A stretch of 64,000 nucleotides of DNA from Folioceros fuciformis (Eukaryota > Anthocerotophyta > Anthocerotopsida > Anthocerotales). Below the pieces are notes generated by a model that had not been told where the DNA came from, made no database searches, and saw only the letters and a list, made by a program, of their open reading frames with translations. Below are positions 45,528 through 55,316 of the stretch, piece by piece (positions within the stretch are counted from its first letter, which is position 1; every line of letters begins with the position of its first letter). The stretch lies in contig JBNGIO010006185.1 of NCBI GenBank assembly GCA_049999805.1, forward strand, positions 96,170-160,169, read 5' to 3'. Made by a program: the position numbers and the translations under genes.

Positions 45528-46915
45528 GCTAAACCCTGCTCCTAAAATACGATACAGTCCAGGTGATCCTCTATCCCCTGATGCAAGAGCTTCCACCCCG
45601 CGCTGCCTCCGATATCCCTGAAATCCGCCCGAACACTCCGCTTCAATGCTACCCTCACCCGAACCGGCACGACAGATCAACACCACGATCCAGGCCGCAA
45701 ACTTCCAGACCCAGGCATCCGCAACTAACCCTGCCACACACACAATCCTCACCAGGAACGCACGCCCTATCCCAACTCCATCACACTCCGGCAGCCGACA
45801 TGCATCCACATAGAAAAACCCCGCCTCCGTCCCCGAGATCCCGTGAGGAATCCCGGGGCCCGGGGAGGTACGTCAGGCACAGGCATACGACGCGAATTGC
45901 ACCTGCGTCGGCGGGGATGGAATTCCGGCTTGCTCACTTACAAGCCTTCTTGCTCCACCGTGCGGGGACCTCAGAAGCGAGATCGGGCGGAGATGACGGC
46001 GCGGGCTGCGGGGGCGGGTGCCATCCGGTGGCGAGGCAAGGCAGAAATGGAGGTGGACACGGAAGCGGAGGAGCGCATTGCCATAGCCCTGCGGGCTCTC
46101 GCCTCACCCACTCCTGCCGCGGCTGCTGTTGCCAGAAATGGCTAAGTAAAAAATGATTTGAGGAGCGGGCGGGCGGATGCTCGAGCCTGCTAACCCAGTC
46201 TGCTGGTTGGGTTTAGTAAGCCCCGGGTTGTACTCAACTCGCCACAAACAACCATTCTCGGTCTTTCGTGGAACTAATCACCGGGAGAGGTAAGGATGCC
46301 CGTCTACCGGGGACGGGCATATGCCTGTGCTGCCGGGCCCACCATGGATGGAATGGCGCATGTGGGTGGGGTCTCTGGCTGAAGCAGGTGGCACCCAGAG
46401 TTGCAGTCTGCCGTGTCCTGCCAAACATGCACCGCGTGGCACATGGCACTTTGCACATCCTCTCACCCCGTTTCTTTCCTTTCCGCAATATTCCGCTTCT
46501 TCAGCATTTGAAAGTTTGAAAAACTACTTTCTCGGTCAAGGAATCACCCATATTTCAAATCCGCAATATTTGGAATAAGAACCTTAAATTCTTATTCTAA
46601 TATCAATGAGGGCTTCCGAGTCCACGTTTGAAATTTTGAAGTAAGCCTTCATTTTGATAAAAAGTGAAATGCAAACAAAGCCTTAGTAGTTAGCAAAGCT
46701 TGGAAGACAAAGTCTTCCCTTACAAAGATGAACTACTTGGAGCCTCATTGTCTTTTGACCATTTTAGGCTTTCGTCCTCGTAAACGAATGTAAGTGAAAC
46801 TGGTAATAGATAAACTATTCTACTCATAGCTTGACCTTGAGACAATCAAGGGACATCATGAATTCTTTATACAATTAAGACTTACATTTCTAATTACACT
46901 TGGAATTCACGCAAA
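45528..46915. other. TOM1-like upstream region and intergenic DNA; GC-rich then AT-rich
   Basis: 45528-46145 is GC-rich and includes the TOM1-like 5' UTR and promoter. A plus-strand frame ending at 46145 (MEVDTEAEERIAIALRALAS, then Ala/Pro-rich) could be the first exon of a divergent gene, but no following exon was found. A hairpin with 9-bp arms (ATGCCCGTC / GACGGGCAT) lies at about 46297-46320. Confidence 0.4.
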
Positions 46916-47123
46916 GCCATAGTCTTCTTACTTGAATGATAAACAGCAGAGTGCAATTTCTTGACAATCTTGTCCGCCACCTTAAAGTCAAGAACCTTGA
47001 CAGCCTTTGCAACTACAAGGCCATAGTCTTTTTACTTGAATGATAAACAGCAGAGTACAATTTCTTGACAATCTTGTTTGCCACCTTAAAGTCAAGAACC
47101 TTAACAGCCTTTGCAACTACAAG
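46916..47123. repeat. Tandem repeat, 2 x 104 bp
   Basis: Copies 46916-47019 and 47020-47123 differ at a few positions (for example GTGCAATTTC versus GTACAATTTC). Confidence 0.93.
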
Positions 47124-47364
47124 CACCCTGTGGTGAGTAACATAATGAGTTTAAGCAAAATACAAATTCTCGTTACGCAAAAACGCCTTCGCCCTTGCTA
47201 ATCATGACTGATGTTCCATCGCTTGTAAATCCTTTTTTTTTTTTCATATCCAAATTTAAGAGTTATAATTTCTCAATCAAGGTGTTAAAGATTCCTTTTG
47301 CACGTGCACTTATTGTGTTGACTAGGTTCAAAACCTCCATTTGTACAATCCCATTATACAAATA

Positions 47365-47607
47365 ATACACATAAATAATTATGTATTGGACCATCGCCTT
47401 GTCTATCTCCTTATTTATAAGTATCTCAGACTATGGATTTGGATGCAACCTCTCTTTTTGTTATTTGTGTAAACAATTGGCTATGATACACATAAATAAT
47501 TATGTATTGGACCATCACCTTGTCTATCTCCTTATCTATAAGTATCTCTCATACTATGGACTTGGATGCAACCTCTCTTTTTGTTATTTGTGTAAACAAT
47601 TGGCTAT
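47365..47607. repeat. Tandem repeat, 2 x about 121 bp
   Basis: Copies start at 47365 and 47486 (ATACACATAAATAATTATGT...). The second carries a two-base insertion. AT-rich and non-coding. Confidence 0.93.
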
Positions 47608-48809
47608 GAGAACCATGTGCTCCTCGCAAGCATTATCTGTAAGATATGAATCATATGTCTTTACCTCTGGAATATCTTTCACTCCACTATCCCTCGTGGA
47701 ATTATAATGGGTCCTCGTACATATGGAAACTCAAATCCTTCATAACAATGAAATAGATAAACTTCAAAAAGTTGAGGGTTTAGGGTTTAGGGTAACAGGA
47801 CAAACTAAGGTGTAACAGGACAAACTAAGGACAAACTAAGGTTGCCGGTATCTTTTTTTGGAAAAATACAATGCCAAAGTTCGTTGCATGGTTGGTTGTT
47901 GAGCATGGGCTTGGGCTTGCTCCATCTTTAATGATGCTAAACAATATGTACTCCTTGCATGGTTCTCTAATGCACTTTTATAGAAGCTTTGACTACCAAC
48001 TTTTATCTAAGCTTTAGCGAAAACCTTAGTTTGTCCTGTTACACCTTGACCATGTTTTTCACAAACAACATAAAACATTTGATTTTCTCCATTAATTGGA
48101 TGCAACTCCACCCAATGAAGAGTCTTATCTTTTGCACCTTTCGTTTCTTTTGACTCGGTTGGCTTGTTTGGCTATTATCGCACCTCTTTGTTTGGTTATC
48201 ATGTACAGCCCCTCCAAAAAAACTAAACGCCAAACTTTAAGAAAAAATGAGCCCTCTTTAACTACAATTGTTTTTTAAAATAATGTAGAATATGAAGAGC
48301 CAAAAAATAAAGCTTTAAAATATATGAGCTCGAAAAGAGATGAGCTGTAGAAAAGAAAAACTCTAACCTCAAAAAGTTTTAAAATAGATGAGCTCAAAAA
48401 AGAGATGAGCTGTAGAAAAGAAAAACTCTAAGCTCAAAAAGCTTTAAAAAAAACTCTAAGCTCAAAAAGCTTTAAAATAGATGAGCTGTAGAAAAGAAAA
48501 ACTCTAAGCTCAAAAAGAAATGAGCTCTAGAAAAGAAAAACGCTTACCAAGAAAGAACAACAAAGAATAGGGAAGAAGAATAAAGAATAAGAAAGAAGAA
48601 AAAGAAGCACACCAATCACAATGAGTGATACTCCAAATGCTAGTGTTGTAGCCTTATGTAGTCTTGAAGGATGTCTATTTATAGCACGATAGGATAAGAG
48701 TTTTATGTAAGCTTATGGTTGGGATGCCATTTCTTAGTCCATCTTCATGGATGAGTGTGTGCATATAAACAAATTATTGTGTATATTAATAATTATATTT
48801 AAATTTTAT
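47608..48809. other. AT-rich repeat DNA without recognisable genes
   Basis: Includes two TTTAGGG telomere-type units at about 47784-47801, a triple ACAAACTAAGG repeat at 47808-47844, and an A-rich block at 48290-48540. That block repeats ATGAGCTGTAGAAAAGAAAA and CTCTAAGCTCAAAAAGCTTT in variable order. No gene is supported. Confidence 0.6.
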
Positions 48810-49230
48810 TTTCTATTATTAAAAAAAGATAAAAAGTCTCATCTACTCCAAAGATTGGAGCAACAACTCGAATAGGGCCAAAGGCCAAAAGGGTACTAGC
48901 TTCTTCCAACATCATTCTTAAAAGCTACCTACTATTCCCAAAATGTCATGATGTGGAATAACAAAAGGCCTACTTACCATCCCATCATGTTGAAGACGCC
49001 ACTTGACCTACGCTTGTTGCTGTTCCAAAAACCTTCGACATCGCTTGACCTACGCTTGTTGCTGCTCTAGAAACCTTCGAGGCCGCTTGACCTATGCTTG
49101 TTGCTGTTCTAAAAACCTTCAACACCGCTTGACCTACGCTTGTTGCTATTCTAAAAATTGCGTCGACTAATGCTGTTTGCAAAATAATGTTTACACGTTG
49201 TCGAAAGAAGGCCTTATAGAGGAGAGTTGG
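48810..49230. repeat. AT-rich dispersed repeat family, copy 2, with internal 42-bp tandem array
   Basis: Same block order as copy 1 (41630-42000) and copy 3 (63010-63375). In this copy the segment CTTGACCTACGCTTGTTGCT is amplified into about four 42-bp units starting at 49002, 49044, 49086 and 49128. On the minus strand these translate as repeated 14-residue ATSVGQA-SKV blocks. This is probably incidental. Confidence 0.75.
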
Positions 49231-50101
49231 TAGCCTCATAGGACATACTTTGGTACACTATTGAGCTTTTCTTGTTCTTTAGTGAGAGCAAGTCTATTCT
49301 AAAATATGTTATACAAGTTCCTTAATGCGTAAGTCTATTCCAAATATGATATACAAGTTCCCTAATGCGCAAGTAGAAACCTTGAATGCTTCAAACTTCA
49401 AAGAAGATGGAAACTTCAAAGTGATCTAACCAAAGATATATACAGTTTATTTAGAAGAATATATAATTAAAATATATATTTGAATTGTAAAAAAACTCTT
49501 AAATTCATTTTAAAATACGAATTACTTACTATCTCACTTTTTTTATAAAGTTTTCTTACTACCCCTATTCAAAGATGGTATATTATGCAAACCCCATAGC
49601 CACATCACAAAGAAAAAAAGCTAACATGGACGATAATAGATACAAAAAGAATTCGATTGTGCCCTAAGGACGATAATAGATACAAAAAGAATTCGATTGT
49701 GCCCTAATAGGGAAGAAATTGAATGGACGGCAAGCCCGTTCAACGGTCATTCTTTAACTGACCGCATATCACAATTTGCAAATTGTTGCTACAATCCCTT
49801 CAGGGATTGTAGTCTTCATAGTTAAAGAATGATCGAAAGTTAGAAGATATGCATGGTAATGTCCCATGGGGTCAACCACCAACGAGAGCCCTCCACCACA
49901 GAGGGGGCTTCACCTCTTCAAAGGGCTTCGAGAAACGAGCTGCCGCACCACGAATCTTGTCCCTAGTAGGACAGGACAGGACGACGCATAAAAAATATCA
50001 CGCAACCATGGCCAGCAGTTCCAGCAGCTCAAGCTGATCTGCCTCAATTTTGCACCTTGATTCCTCAGAAGTTGGGAGCAGAGCAACGAATCTGGAAGGA
50101 A
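49231..50101. other. AT-rich intergenic DNA with short duplications
   Basis: A 40-bp segment (GGACGATAATAGATACAAAA...) is tandemly repeated at about 49629-49706. No gene is supported. The right end should hold the 3' UTR of the DUF1764 gene. Confidence 0.5.
49745..49834. repeat. Compound inverted repeat (outer 15-bp arms, inner perfect 10-bp stem-loop)
   Basis: Outer arms 49745-49759 and 49820-49834 match 14 of 15 bases (GGTCATTCTTTAACT). An inner perfect stem, CTACAATCCC / GGGATTGTAG with a TTCA loop, lies at 49789-49812. This resembles a very short MITE or a structured RNA element. Confidence 0.85.
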
Positions 50102-50626
50102 TCAAAAGCAACAATCACAGTCAAAAGGGCAAAGAGACGTGCCGCCGGAATCCTTCTTGAGCCCCAGCTCCTCTTCAGAGTACACGGTGAAGCCTTCCGC
50201 AGTCTTCCTCCTTGCTTTGGCGGGAACAGTAGGAGCGCCCCTTTCGCTTTCCCTATCTCGAGTTTTTTGCTTCGCCTGTTTCTTCCCCGTTTGCAGTTTC
50301 GGAGATTTGTTGCGGCTAGCATCGGCCTCATGGCTGTCATCGGCTTGCGAAGGTCGCCGCTTCCGCTTTCTCTGAGCGAAAATCGTCTCTATCTCATCGA
50401 CCTCATTTGCATCCGGATGCTGGTCTTTCTCGTTTCTGGCAGCCTCCACATNNNNNNNNNNNNNNNNNNNNNNNNNNNNNNNNNNNNNNNNNNNNNNNNN
50501 NNNNNNNNNNNNNNNNNNNNNNNNNNNNNNNNNNNNNNNNNNNNNNNNNNNCTCGTTTCTGGCAGGCTCCACATCCACGGTCGCTTCCTGAAGGCGTTTG
50601 GCCTTGCTACGCTTCTTCAACCCCAT
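50102..50626 (-). CDS. DUF1764 family conserved eukaryotic protein (interrupted by an assembly gap)
   Basis: Minus-strand ORF from ATG 50626 to a stop at 50102, crossing 100 Ns. The basic N-terminus (MGLKKRSKAKR) is followed by an acidic stretch (NEVDEIETIFAQRKRKRR), a Lys-rich linker, and the hallmark C-terminus KTAEGFTVYSEEELGL then GGTSLCPFDCDCCF. This Phe-Thr-Val-Tyr ... CPFDCDCCF ending defines DUF1764 proteins, small probably nuclear or nucleolar proteins of unknown function. A 23-bp segment (CTCGTTTCTGGCAGCCTCCACAT) occurs on both sides of the gap with one mismatch. The true protein is probably about 130 residues with no missing exon. Identity is firm; length is uncertain. Confidence 0.88.
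   Translation of the reverse strand: MGLKKRSKAKRLQEATVDVEPARNEXXXXXXXXXXXXXXXXXXXXXXXXXXXXXXXXXXVEAARNEKDQHPDANEVDEIETIFAQRKRKRRPSQADDSHEADASRNKSPKLQTGKKQAKQKTRDRESERGAPTVPAKARRKTAEGFTVYSEEELGLKKDSGGTSLCPFDCDCCF
50452..50551. other. Assembly gap (100 N) flanked by a direct repeat
   Basis: A fixed-size gap of exactly 100 N with the same 23-bp sequence on both sides. This suggests two contig ends that actually overlap and were scaffolded without merging. Confidence 0.95.
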
Positions 50627-50804
50627 GGCGGCAACTGCCGCGCGTAAAGCTTACTCCGCGACTTGATCGTCAAAGTCTCACATGACCTCAGTTTTGCATT
50701 TCGAGTACTAGCATATATATTTCAAGTATATATAGACAAAGTTTCGAGATTGTTTTAGTAGTCTCCAATTCGGCGCCGCAGGGTTTCTGTTTCTGGCAGC
50801 AAGT

Positions 50805-53800
50805 ATGATCGACTCTGTGTTGGTGATGAACACGCATGGCAAGCCCCGGCTTACCAAATTCTACCAGCCATTGGTACCCTAATCTCACGGCCGGGTAGCT
50901 GGTGGAAGGATGTGACACAATGCATGCTGATTCTGGTGTTATTTCTTCGGTGGATGTGTAGAGCAGTCTGAGGACAGGCAGCAAGAGGTTATCCGCTCAG
51001 TCTATTCCGGTACGGGCTGCGTTCTTGGATGTTGAGGCTCTTGGACGGCGTCCGCAGCAGGAATTGGACCACAAGGCTGATGTTTTGTAGGTTGTTGTTT
51101 GCCACAGTATTATCAAGCAGGCCACCGGAGCTGTGTAGCTTTGTTGAAGCTGACGATATTATTGGCCCGGTATATACCTCAGGGCACTGTTTGAGATGAT
51201 CTGGCAAGAAGGATTGCGTCCTGAGCTGACGTCTGGCTTCGCTTTGCACAGGATAAGAAGCTTGTGTATAAGCACTTCGCAACGCTTTACTTCATCTTCC
51301 TGGTAGACAGGGCTGAGAGCGAGCTAGGGATTCTGGACCTCATTCAAGGTGGATCTCTTGTTATTGGTACCCTGTACGTGTCTGCCGTGCTTGGTTTTGC
51401 TCTCAGCTCGTATGGCCATCATCACCTTTTCTTGTAGTGGTTCTGCTATCAGCTCATATTGGCATCTTATTGTATTGTAGTGTTTGTGGAGACGTTGAAC
51501 CGTTGCTTTAAGCATGTCTGCGAGCTTGATATTGTTCACAACTTTAACAAGGTGCTCTATTCTGTCCACATTTCTTGAATACCCTTCCCAATAACAGAAC
51601 AGAATTGGTGCTGACAGCCCTTGGGCATAGCTCCTGCTTAAAGTTATTATGTCTTGAGAGCGTTCCACGTTATAATATAAGAAGCTACAGGAATAAGTGC
51701 TAACGAGGCTACAGTGGAAAAGCCGCAGTGTCAGTGGAAGAGGGTCCCAGGGTTTAAACTAGCCGGATCAAATTGCGCAGAAACTTTGTAGGCACTTTAG
51801 AGATGGATGAAATGGTTACTCAGGAAGCAGAGGGAGCAAGGAACGTTCAAATGGAATTAACTGCTCAGGATTCTTTCACAGGGCCTGTGATACGTGAGGT
51901 TGTGATCTCTGAGACACAAATGGATGGTAGTGATGGAAAAGAGCAGCCTGCAGTTTCTTTCGAAGTGACCACAGATGTACAGCTTGCCGACGAAATAGTT
52001 TTCCAGGAAGCAGAGGGAGCAAGGATCGTTCCGCTGGAATCAACTGCCCTGGATTCTTTCACAGGGCCAGTGATACGTGAGGTTGTGATCCCTGAGACAC
52101 AGATGGATGGTAGTGAGGGTAAAGAGCAGCCTGCATTTTCTTTTGCAGTGACCACAGATGTACGGTATGCCGACAAAATGGTTATCCAGGAAGCAGAGGG
52201 AGCAAGGAACGTTTTGCTGGATTCAACTGCTCAGGATTCTTTCACAGGGCCAGTGATACGTGAGGTTGCGATCCCTGAGACACAAATGGATGGTAGTGAG
52301 GGAGAAGAGCAGCCTGCATTTTCTTTCGCAGTGGTCACAGACGTACAGTATGCGGATGTTCCAGATGGTCATTCGTTTAGGGGTGTCCCACGCTATTATC
52401 GCCACAGCCTTGAAGCCCTCCGTGAAGCTGTCAGCAGTTGGAATTCTAAAGGGAGTCTGAACTTTGGAATCCATCTGGGAGACATTGTAGACGGGCGTTG
52501 TCCTAGAGATGAATCTGAAAGGGCTGTTGGGAAAGTACTGGCAGTATTTAATTCCTTTCAGGGTGGCCCTTTCTTCCATATTATTGGCAATCACTGCCTC
52601 TATAATCTTCCTCGGATAGTGCTGAATGAGATGCTTGCTATCCCACCTTCGCCAGATGGTCGGTCATATTATGAATTTAGCCCATCAGAATTTTTCAGGT
52701 TTATCATTCTGGATGGATATGACGTAAGTGCGCTAGGATGGCCCCAAGATCATCCACATTCGGCATTGGCCAAGCAGGTTTTGGATGAGAAGAATCCGAA
52801 CACGAACAAAAATAGCCCAGAGGGACTTCGAGGATGTGCAAGGAGGTTTGTTAAGTTTAACGGTGGGGTGGGAAAGGAACAGATTGCTTGGCTGGAAACC
52901 GCGCTGATGGACGCAAGCAACCTGAGGCAGAAAGTGATTATATGTTGCCATTTGCCGCTTCATCCAGGTGCCAGCAATCCTTCATCCCTGTTGTGGAATT
53001 ATTACGAGGTCTTGCTGCTGCTACAATCGTTCAAGTGCGTTGTGGCTTGCTTCAGTGGTCACGCCCACAGATGGGGCCATGTGGTTGACTCTTGTGGCAT
53101 TCACCATCACGTCTTTGAAGCAGTTTTGGAGTGTGCACCAGGGACAAATGCCTTTGGTCATATCAATGTCTATCCTGATAGGTTAGTCCTGGTCGGGAGC
53201 AGCGGCATGGCATCCATGGAAATGCCTTTTAGGTCGTAAGAGCTGTACTTCTTGGTCAGCGTACCGGAAGCGGCAAAGCCAAATGAGGAGAAGGGATATT
53301 AATGATTATCCTAATAGGTTTAGTTCTGGTAGGGAGCTGCGGCAATGTATCCATAGAAATGCCTTTCCGATGGCAAAAGCTGTGCTACAACACAGCTAGA
53401 GTAGAATGAAAATCAATGTGGCGTCTGCTTACAGTTTTCCACAGGGCATTAGCACCTCCCGTCCTCCTTCCTGAAAAACTGCTCTCCGTTATTGACCACT
53501 TTCTAGCCTTATTTATCTGATTCAGATTTTCCGCTTAAAGCTTCAGGGGTTTCAAAGCCGACATGGTTGTGCAGGTACATACTATACTAGATGAGATCAT
53601 AATGGGGGGCCAGGTTGTTGAAACGAATCCAGCGGAAGTCATGAAGACAGTGGAGGACATTCTCAAGTAAATCAACCACACCTGTTTCTGCTTCATATTC
53701 AGATTCAACTCTGAATCTTCTGTTTGTGGTGTGTTTAGCGACGCATAATGGACGTCACTTTGTATTTGTAGGTTGGAACGGGCATCAGATCCTGCGCCAG

Positions 53801-53829
53801 TTGTTGTGAAGGCTCAAGGGAAGCGATAG
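50805..53829 (+). CDS. AP3S: AP-3 adaptor complex sigma subunit
   Basis: Seven exons: 50805-50873, 50973-51009, 51108-51169, 51252-51348, 51481-51551, 53575-53666 and 53772-53829. They sum to 486 bp, giving 161 residues, close to the usual 160-170. The small AP subunit fold is clear: MIDSVLVMNTHGKPRLTKFY, RQQEVIRSVYSVLSSRPPE, LVYKHFATLYFIFLVD, ELGILDLIQVFVETLNRCF, VCELDIVHNFNK, VHTILDEIIMGGQVVETNPA and EVMKTVEDILKLE. The GQV(V/L)ET form and the short tail are typical of AP-3 rather than AP-1 or AP-2 sigma. The AP-3 complex sorts cargo from the Golgi or endosomes to the vacuole. Intron 5 (51552-53574, 2023 bp) is far longer than the others (79-132 bp) and contains the complete diphosphatase ORF on the same strand. 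Confidence 0.93.
51803..53239 (+). CDS. ADPRM: Mn-dependent ADP-ribose/CDP-alcohol diphosphatase, nested in the AP-3 sigma intron, triplicated N-terminus
   Basis: Intronless 478-residue ORF from ATG 51803; the frame is open to 51773 without ATG. Residues about 190-478 are a calcineurin-like metallophosphoesterase of the ADPRM type. Motifs are FSFAVVTDVQYADVPDG, GVPRYYRHSLEALREAV, FGIHLGDIVDGRCP, HIIGNHCLYNLPR, ILDGYDVSALGWPQ, KNPNTNKNSPEGL, KFNGGVGKEQIAWLE, IICCHLPLHPG, CFSGHAHRWGHVVDS, VLECAPGTNAFGHINVY. Metal ligands D-x-Q, GD, GNH, H and GHxH are present; the last motif is GHAH where relatives often have GHDH. Three 61-residue tandem repeats precede this domain, each ending in a copy of the first metal strand (TDVQLAD, TDVRYAD, TDVQYAD). 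Members hydrolyse ADP-ribose and CDP-choline-like substrates. Lack of introns and the position inside another gene suggest retroposition. Confidence 0.9.
   Translation: MDEMVTQEAEGARNVQMELTAQDSFTGPVIREVVISETQMDGSDGKEQPAVSFEVTTDVQLADEIVFQEAEGARIVPLESTALDSFTGPVIREVVIPETQMDGSEGKEQPAFSFAVTTDVRYADKMVIQEAEGARNVLLDSTAQDSFTGPVIREVAIPETQMDGSEGEEQPAFSFAVVTDVQYADVPDGHSFRGVPRYYRHSLEALREAVSSWNSKGSLNFGIHLGDIVDGRCPRDESERAVGKVLAVFNSFQGGPFFHIIGNHCLYNLPRIVLNEMLAIPPSPDGRSYYEFSPSEFFRFIILDGYDVSALGWPQDHPHSALAKQVLDEKNPNTNKNSPEGLRGCARRFVKFNGGVGKEQIAWLETALMDASNLRQKVIICCHLPLHPGASNPSSLLWNYYEVLLLLQSFKCVVACFSGHAHRWGHVVDSCGIHHHVFEAVLECAPGTNAFGHINVYPDRLVLVGSSGMASMEMPFRS
51821..52369 (+). repeat. In-frame tandem repeat, 3 x 183 bp, within the diphosphatase ORF
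   Basis: Units begin at 51821, 52004 and 52187 with CAGGAAGCAGAGGGAGCAAG and are highly similar along 183 bp (61 codons). Each codes DSFTGPVIREV and QMDGS.G.EQPA.SF before the TDV strand. The exact 183-bp spacing shows expansion by unequal exchange or replication slippage with frame kept. Confidence 0.97.
53297..53390 (+). repeat. Diverged duplicate of the diphosphatase 3' end
   Basis: The segment around 53305-53385 (TATCCTAATAGGTTTAGTTCTGG ... CCATAGAAATGCCTTTCCG ... AAAGCTGTGC) repeats 53168-53250, which encodes the last 20 or so residues and the stop. It is not in frame with anything and appears to be a decayed partial copy. Confidence 0.8.
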
Positions 53830-53985
53830 TCCCAAGATTGCATTAGCATTTACTGTTGTCACTTTATGTGACAACAAATCCAGCTGCTCTGTGGACTTCG
53901 TTGTACATCCAGCATCCATTCTTGACGCAACAGTTTTTTTTCTTTCTACGAGAGTAGAGCTTTACATCGGACCGGTCTTGATCCC

Positions 53986-54891
53986 TCAAGTACGATGGGT
54001 CATGGATGACACCAGGGAGACCCTTTTTGTCACAGTTGGTCGGTCTCTAAGTCTCCCTGCAATGTCACTTTTCACGTCCTCAACAATTTTCCTCGGTGTC
54101 TGATTTGCATCAACAACAAATATGCCTTCTTCCTTTTCTTCCATCTCAAGTGCCTCGATCTGAGATTGCAGCAGTGAGGGCGGCATGTAATGGTTGCCTT
54201 CCTTGTGTCTAGCGACTACTCGTGTCATGAACAGATCATACGATCCCTGCAAATAGACAAAGAGTACACTGCCAGAGAAGGCTCCCCCACCTCTCCCACC
54301 CGAGTTTACGAGAGCTGGATCCGCAGTCCGCAGGCTGTCTCTATACCGCTTCTTTAGAGCAGAACAAGCTAACACTACCATCTCACCCCGCACAATCTTG
54401 CTGTGCAGAAGGTGCTTCAGTTCTTCTAACCATGGCCGGCGATCATCGTCCGTGAGAGGAATTCCAGCTGCCATTTTCTCTGCAAACGGCATGCAGGTCT
54501 CAAAAACTGAGCGTACAAAGCCGACTCCTCTCCTTCCACCCCCAGAACTATATACCTTTGTTTTGCTGCGAGTGAAAATCATCAGCATCAAAGAAAGAAC
54601 ACTCCAACTCCCTTGCCAGCTGCTCACCGATGGTCCTACAACAGCAACAAGTCTAAATTGATATGAGACTGCAGAAACGAAGAAGAGAGTCGTGAGAATC
54701 TCGAGTGCAGATAAATGGAGCTCACGTCTTCCCGGCTCCAGAGACGCCCATCATAATCACAGCTAGTTCTGAGAGAAAAAAACACTTGTGGTGACCTCGG
54801 TGGTTGCCCTCAAACGAAAGACGGCAAGGGAAGCTGGTGATCATGTCGTACCTGGCCGGTGAAAGCCATCAGTTCGAAATTCATGATCCAT
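53986..54891 (-). CDS. Gluconokinase (GntK/shikimate-kinase-like)
   Basis: Four minus-strand exons: 54891-54852, 54768-54726, 54635-54556 and 54479-53986. They total 657 bp, giving 218 residues. It phosphorylates D-gluconate to 6-phosphogluconate, feeding the oxidative pentose-phosphate pathway. The P-loop MMGVSGAGKT spans the second intron and is followed by TIGEQLARELECSFFDADDF then HS, with the gluconate-kinase DADDFH signature. KMAAGIPLTDDDRRPWLEEL, VVLACSALKKRYRDSLR, the lid and base region LQGSYDLFMTRVVARHKE, HYMPPSLLQSQIEALE and FVVDANQTP follow. The chosen start is the only one giving phase-1 joining to the P-loop exon. A Gly-rich insertion (SGGRGGGAFSG) precedes the lid. No targeting peptide is seen, so it is probably cytosolic. 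Confidence 0.92.
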
Positions 54892-55316
54892 TGCCTCTTC
54901 GAACAGCAGAGCAGGGGTACTCTTACCCTAGGCGAGAGGCTGGAGGCAATGACGCAGCAGGACAGAACTTGTCACCAAACAGGACATGACGAGATTCTGG
55001 AACGTGTTGCACCCTGCTGCACAAGTGCAGGAATGAATGTACTTCGATTCCATCTGACCTGATGCCATACCATGCACACAAGTATTGCCACGCTTTTCTC
55101 TTCCAGGAAAGAGCAGCAGGCGTGGTGTGTATGTTGTTCCAAAAGTCCCGAAAAGAAGGAAGATGGAGAAGTAAGGGGACTTTCACTTTACGGAAACGTC
55201 ATCTTTCATCTCGGGTTCGAGTGTGTGCAAAAATGCATGCTGAGGACGTCGATGTGTAGGAATGCAAGATTCTGGATCGCACTCGCTGATGCTGCTCTCT
55301 CAGGATTCCCAAATTG
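54892..55316. promoter_or_regulatory. Intergenic region between LIP2 3' end and gluconokinase start
   Basis: 425 bp that must contain the gluconokinase promoter (reading left) and the LIP2 3' UTR. No ORF with recognisable similarity and no clear TATA box. Confidence 0.4.

Noticed and set aside
45563-46156. 197- and 100-codon plus-strand ORFs upstream of the TOM1-like gene
   Set aside because: Low-complexity His/Pro/Arg- or Ala-rich translations, no ATG in good context and no downstream exon; only noted as a possible first exon.
47784-47801. Telomere-type TTTAGGG repeats
   Set aside because: Only about two units; too short to be an interstitial telomere site of interest.
48985-49239. Repetitive 84-residue minus-strand ORF (ATSVGQA-type repeats)
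   Set aside because: Arises from a 42-bp tandem array inside a dispersed non-coding repeat; period divisible by three makes it open by chance.
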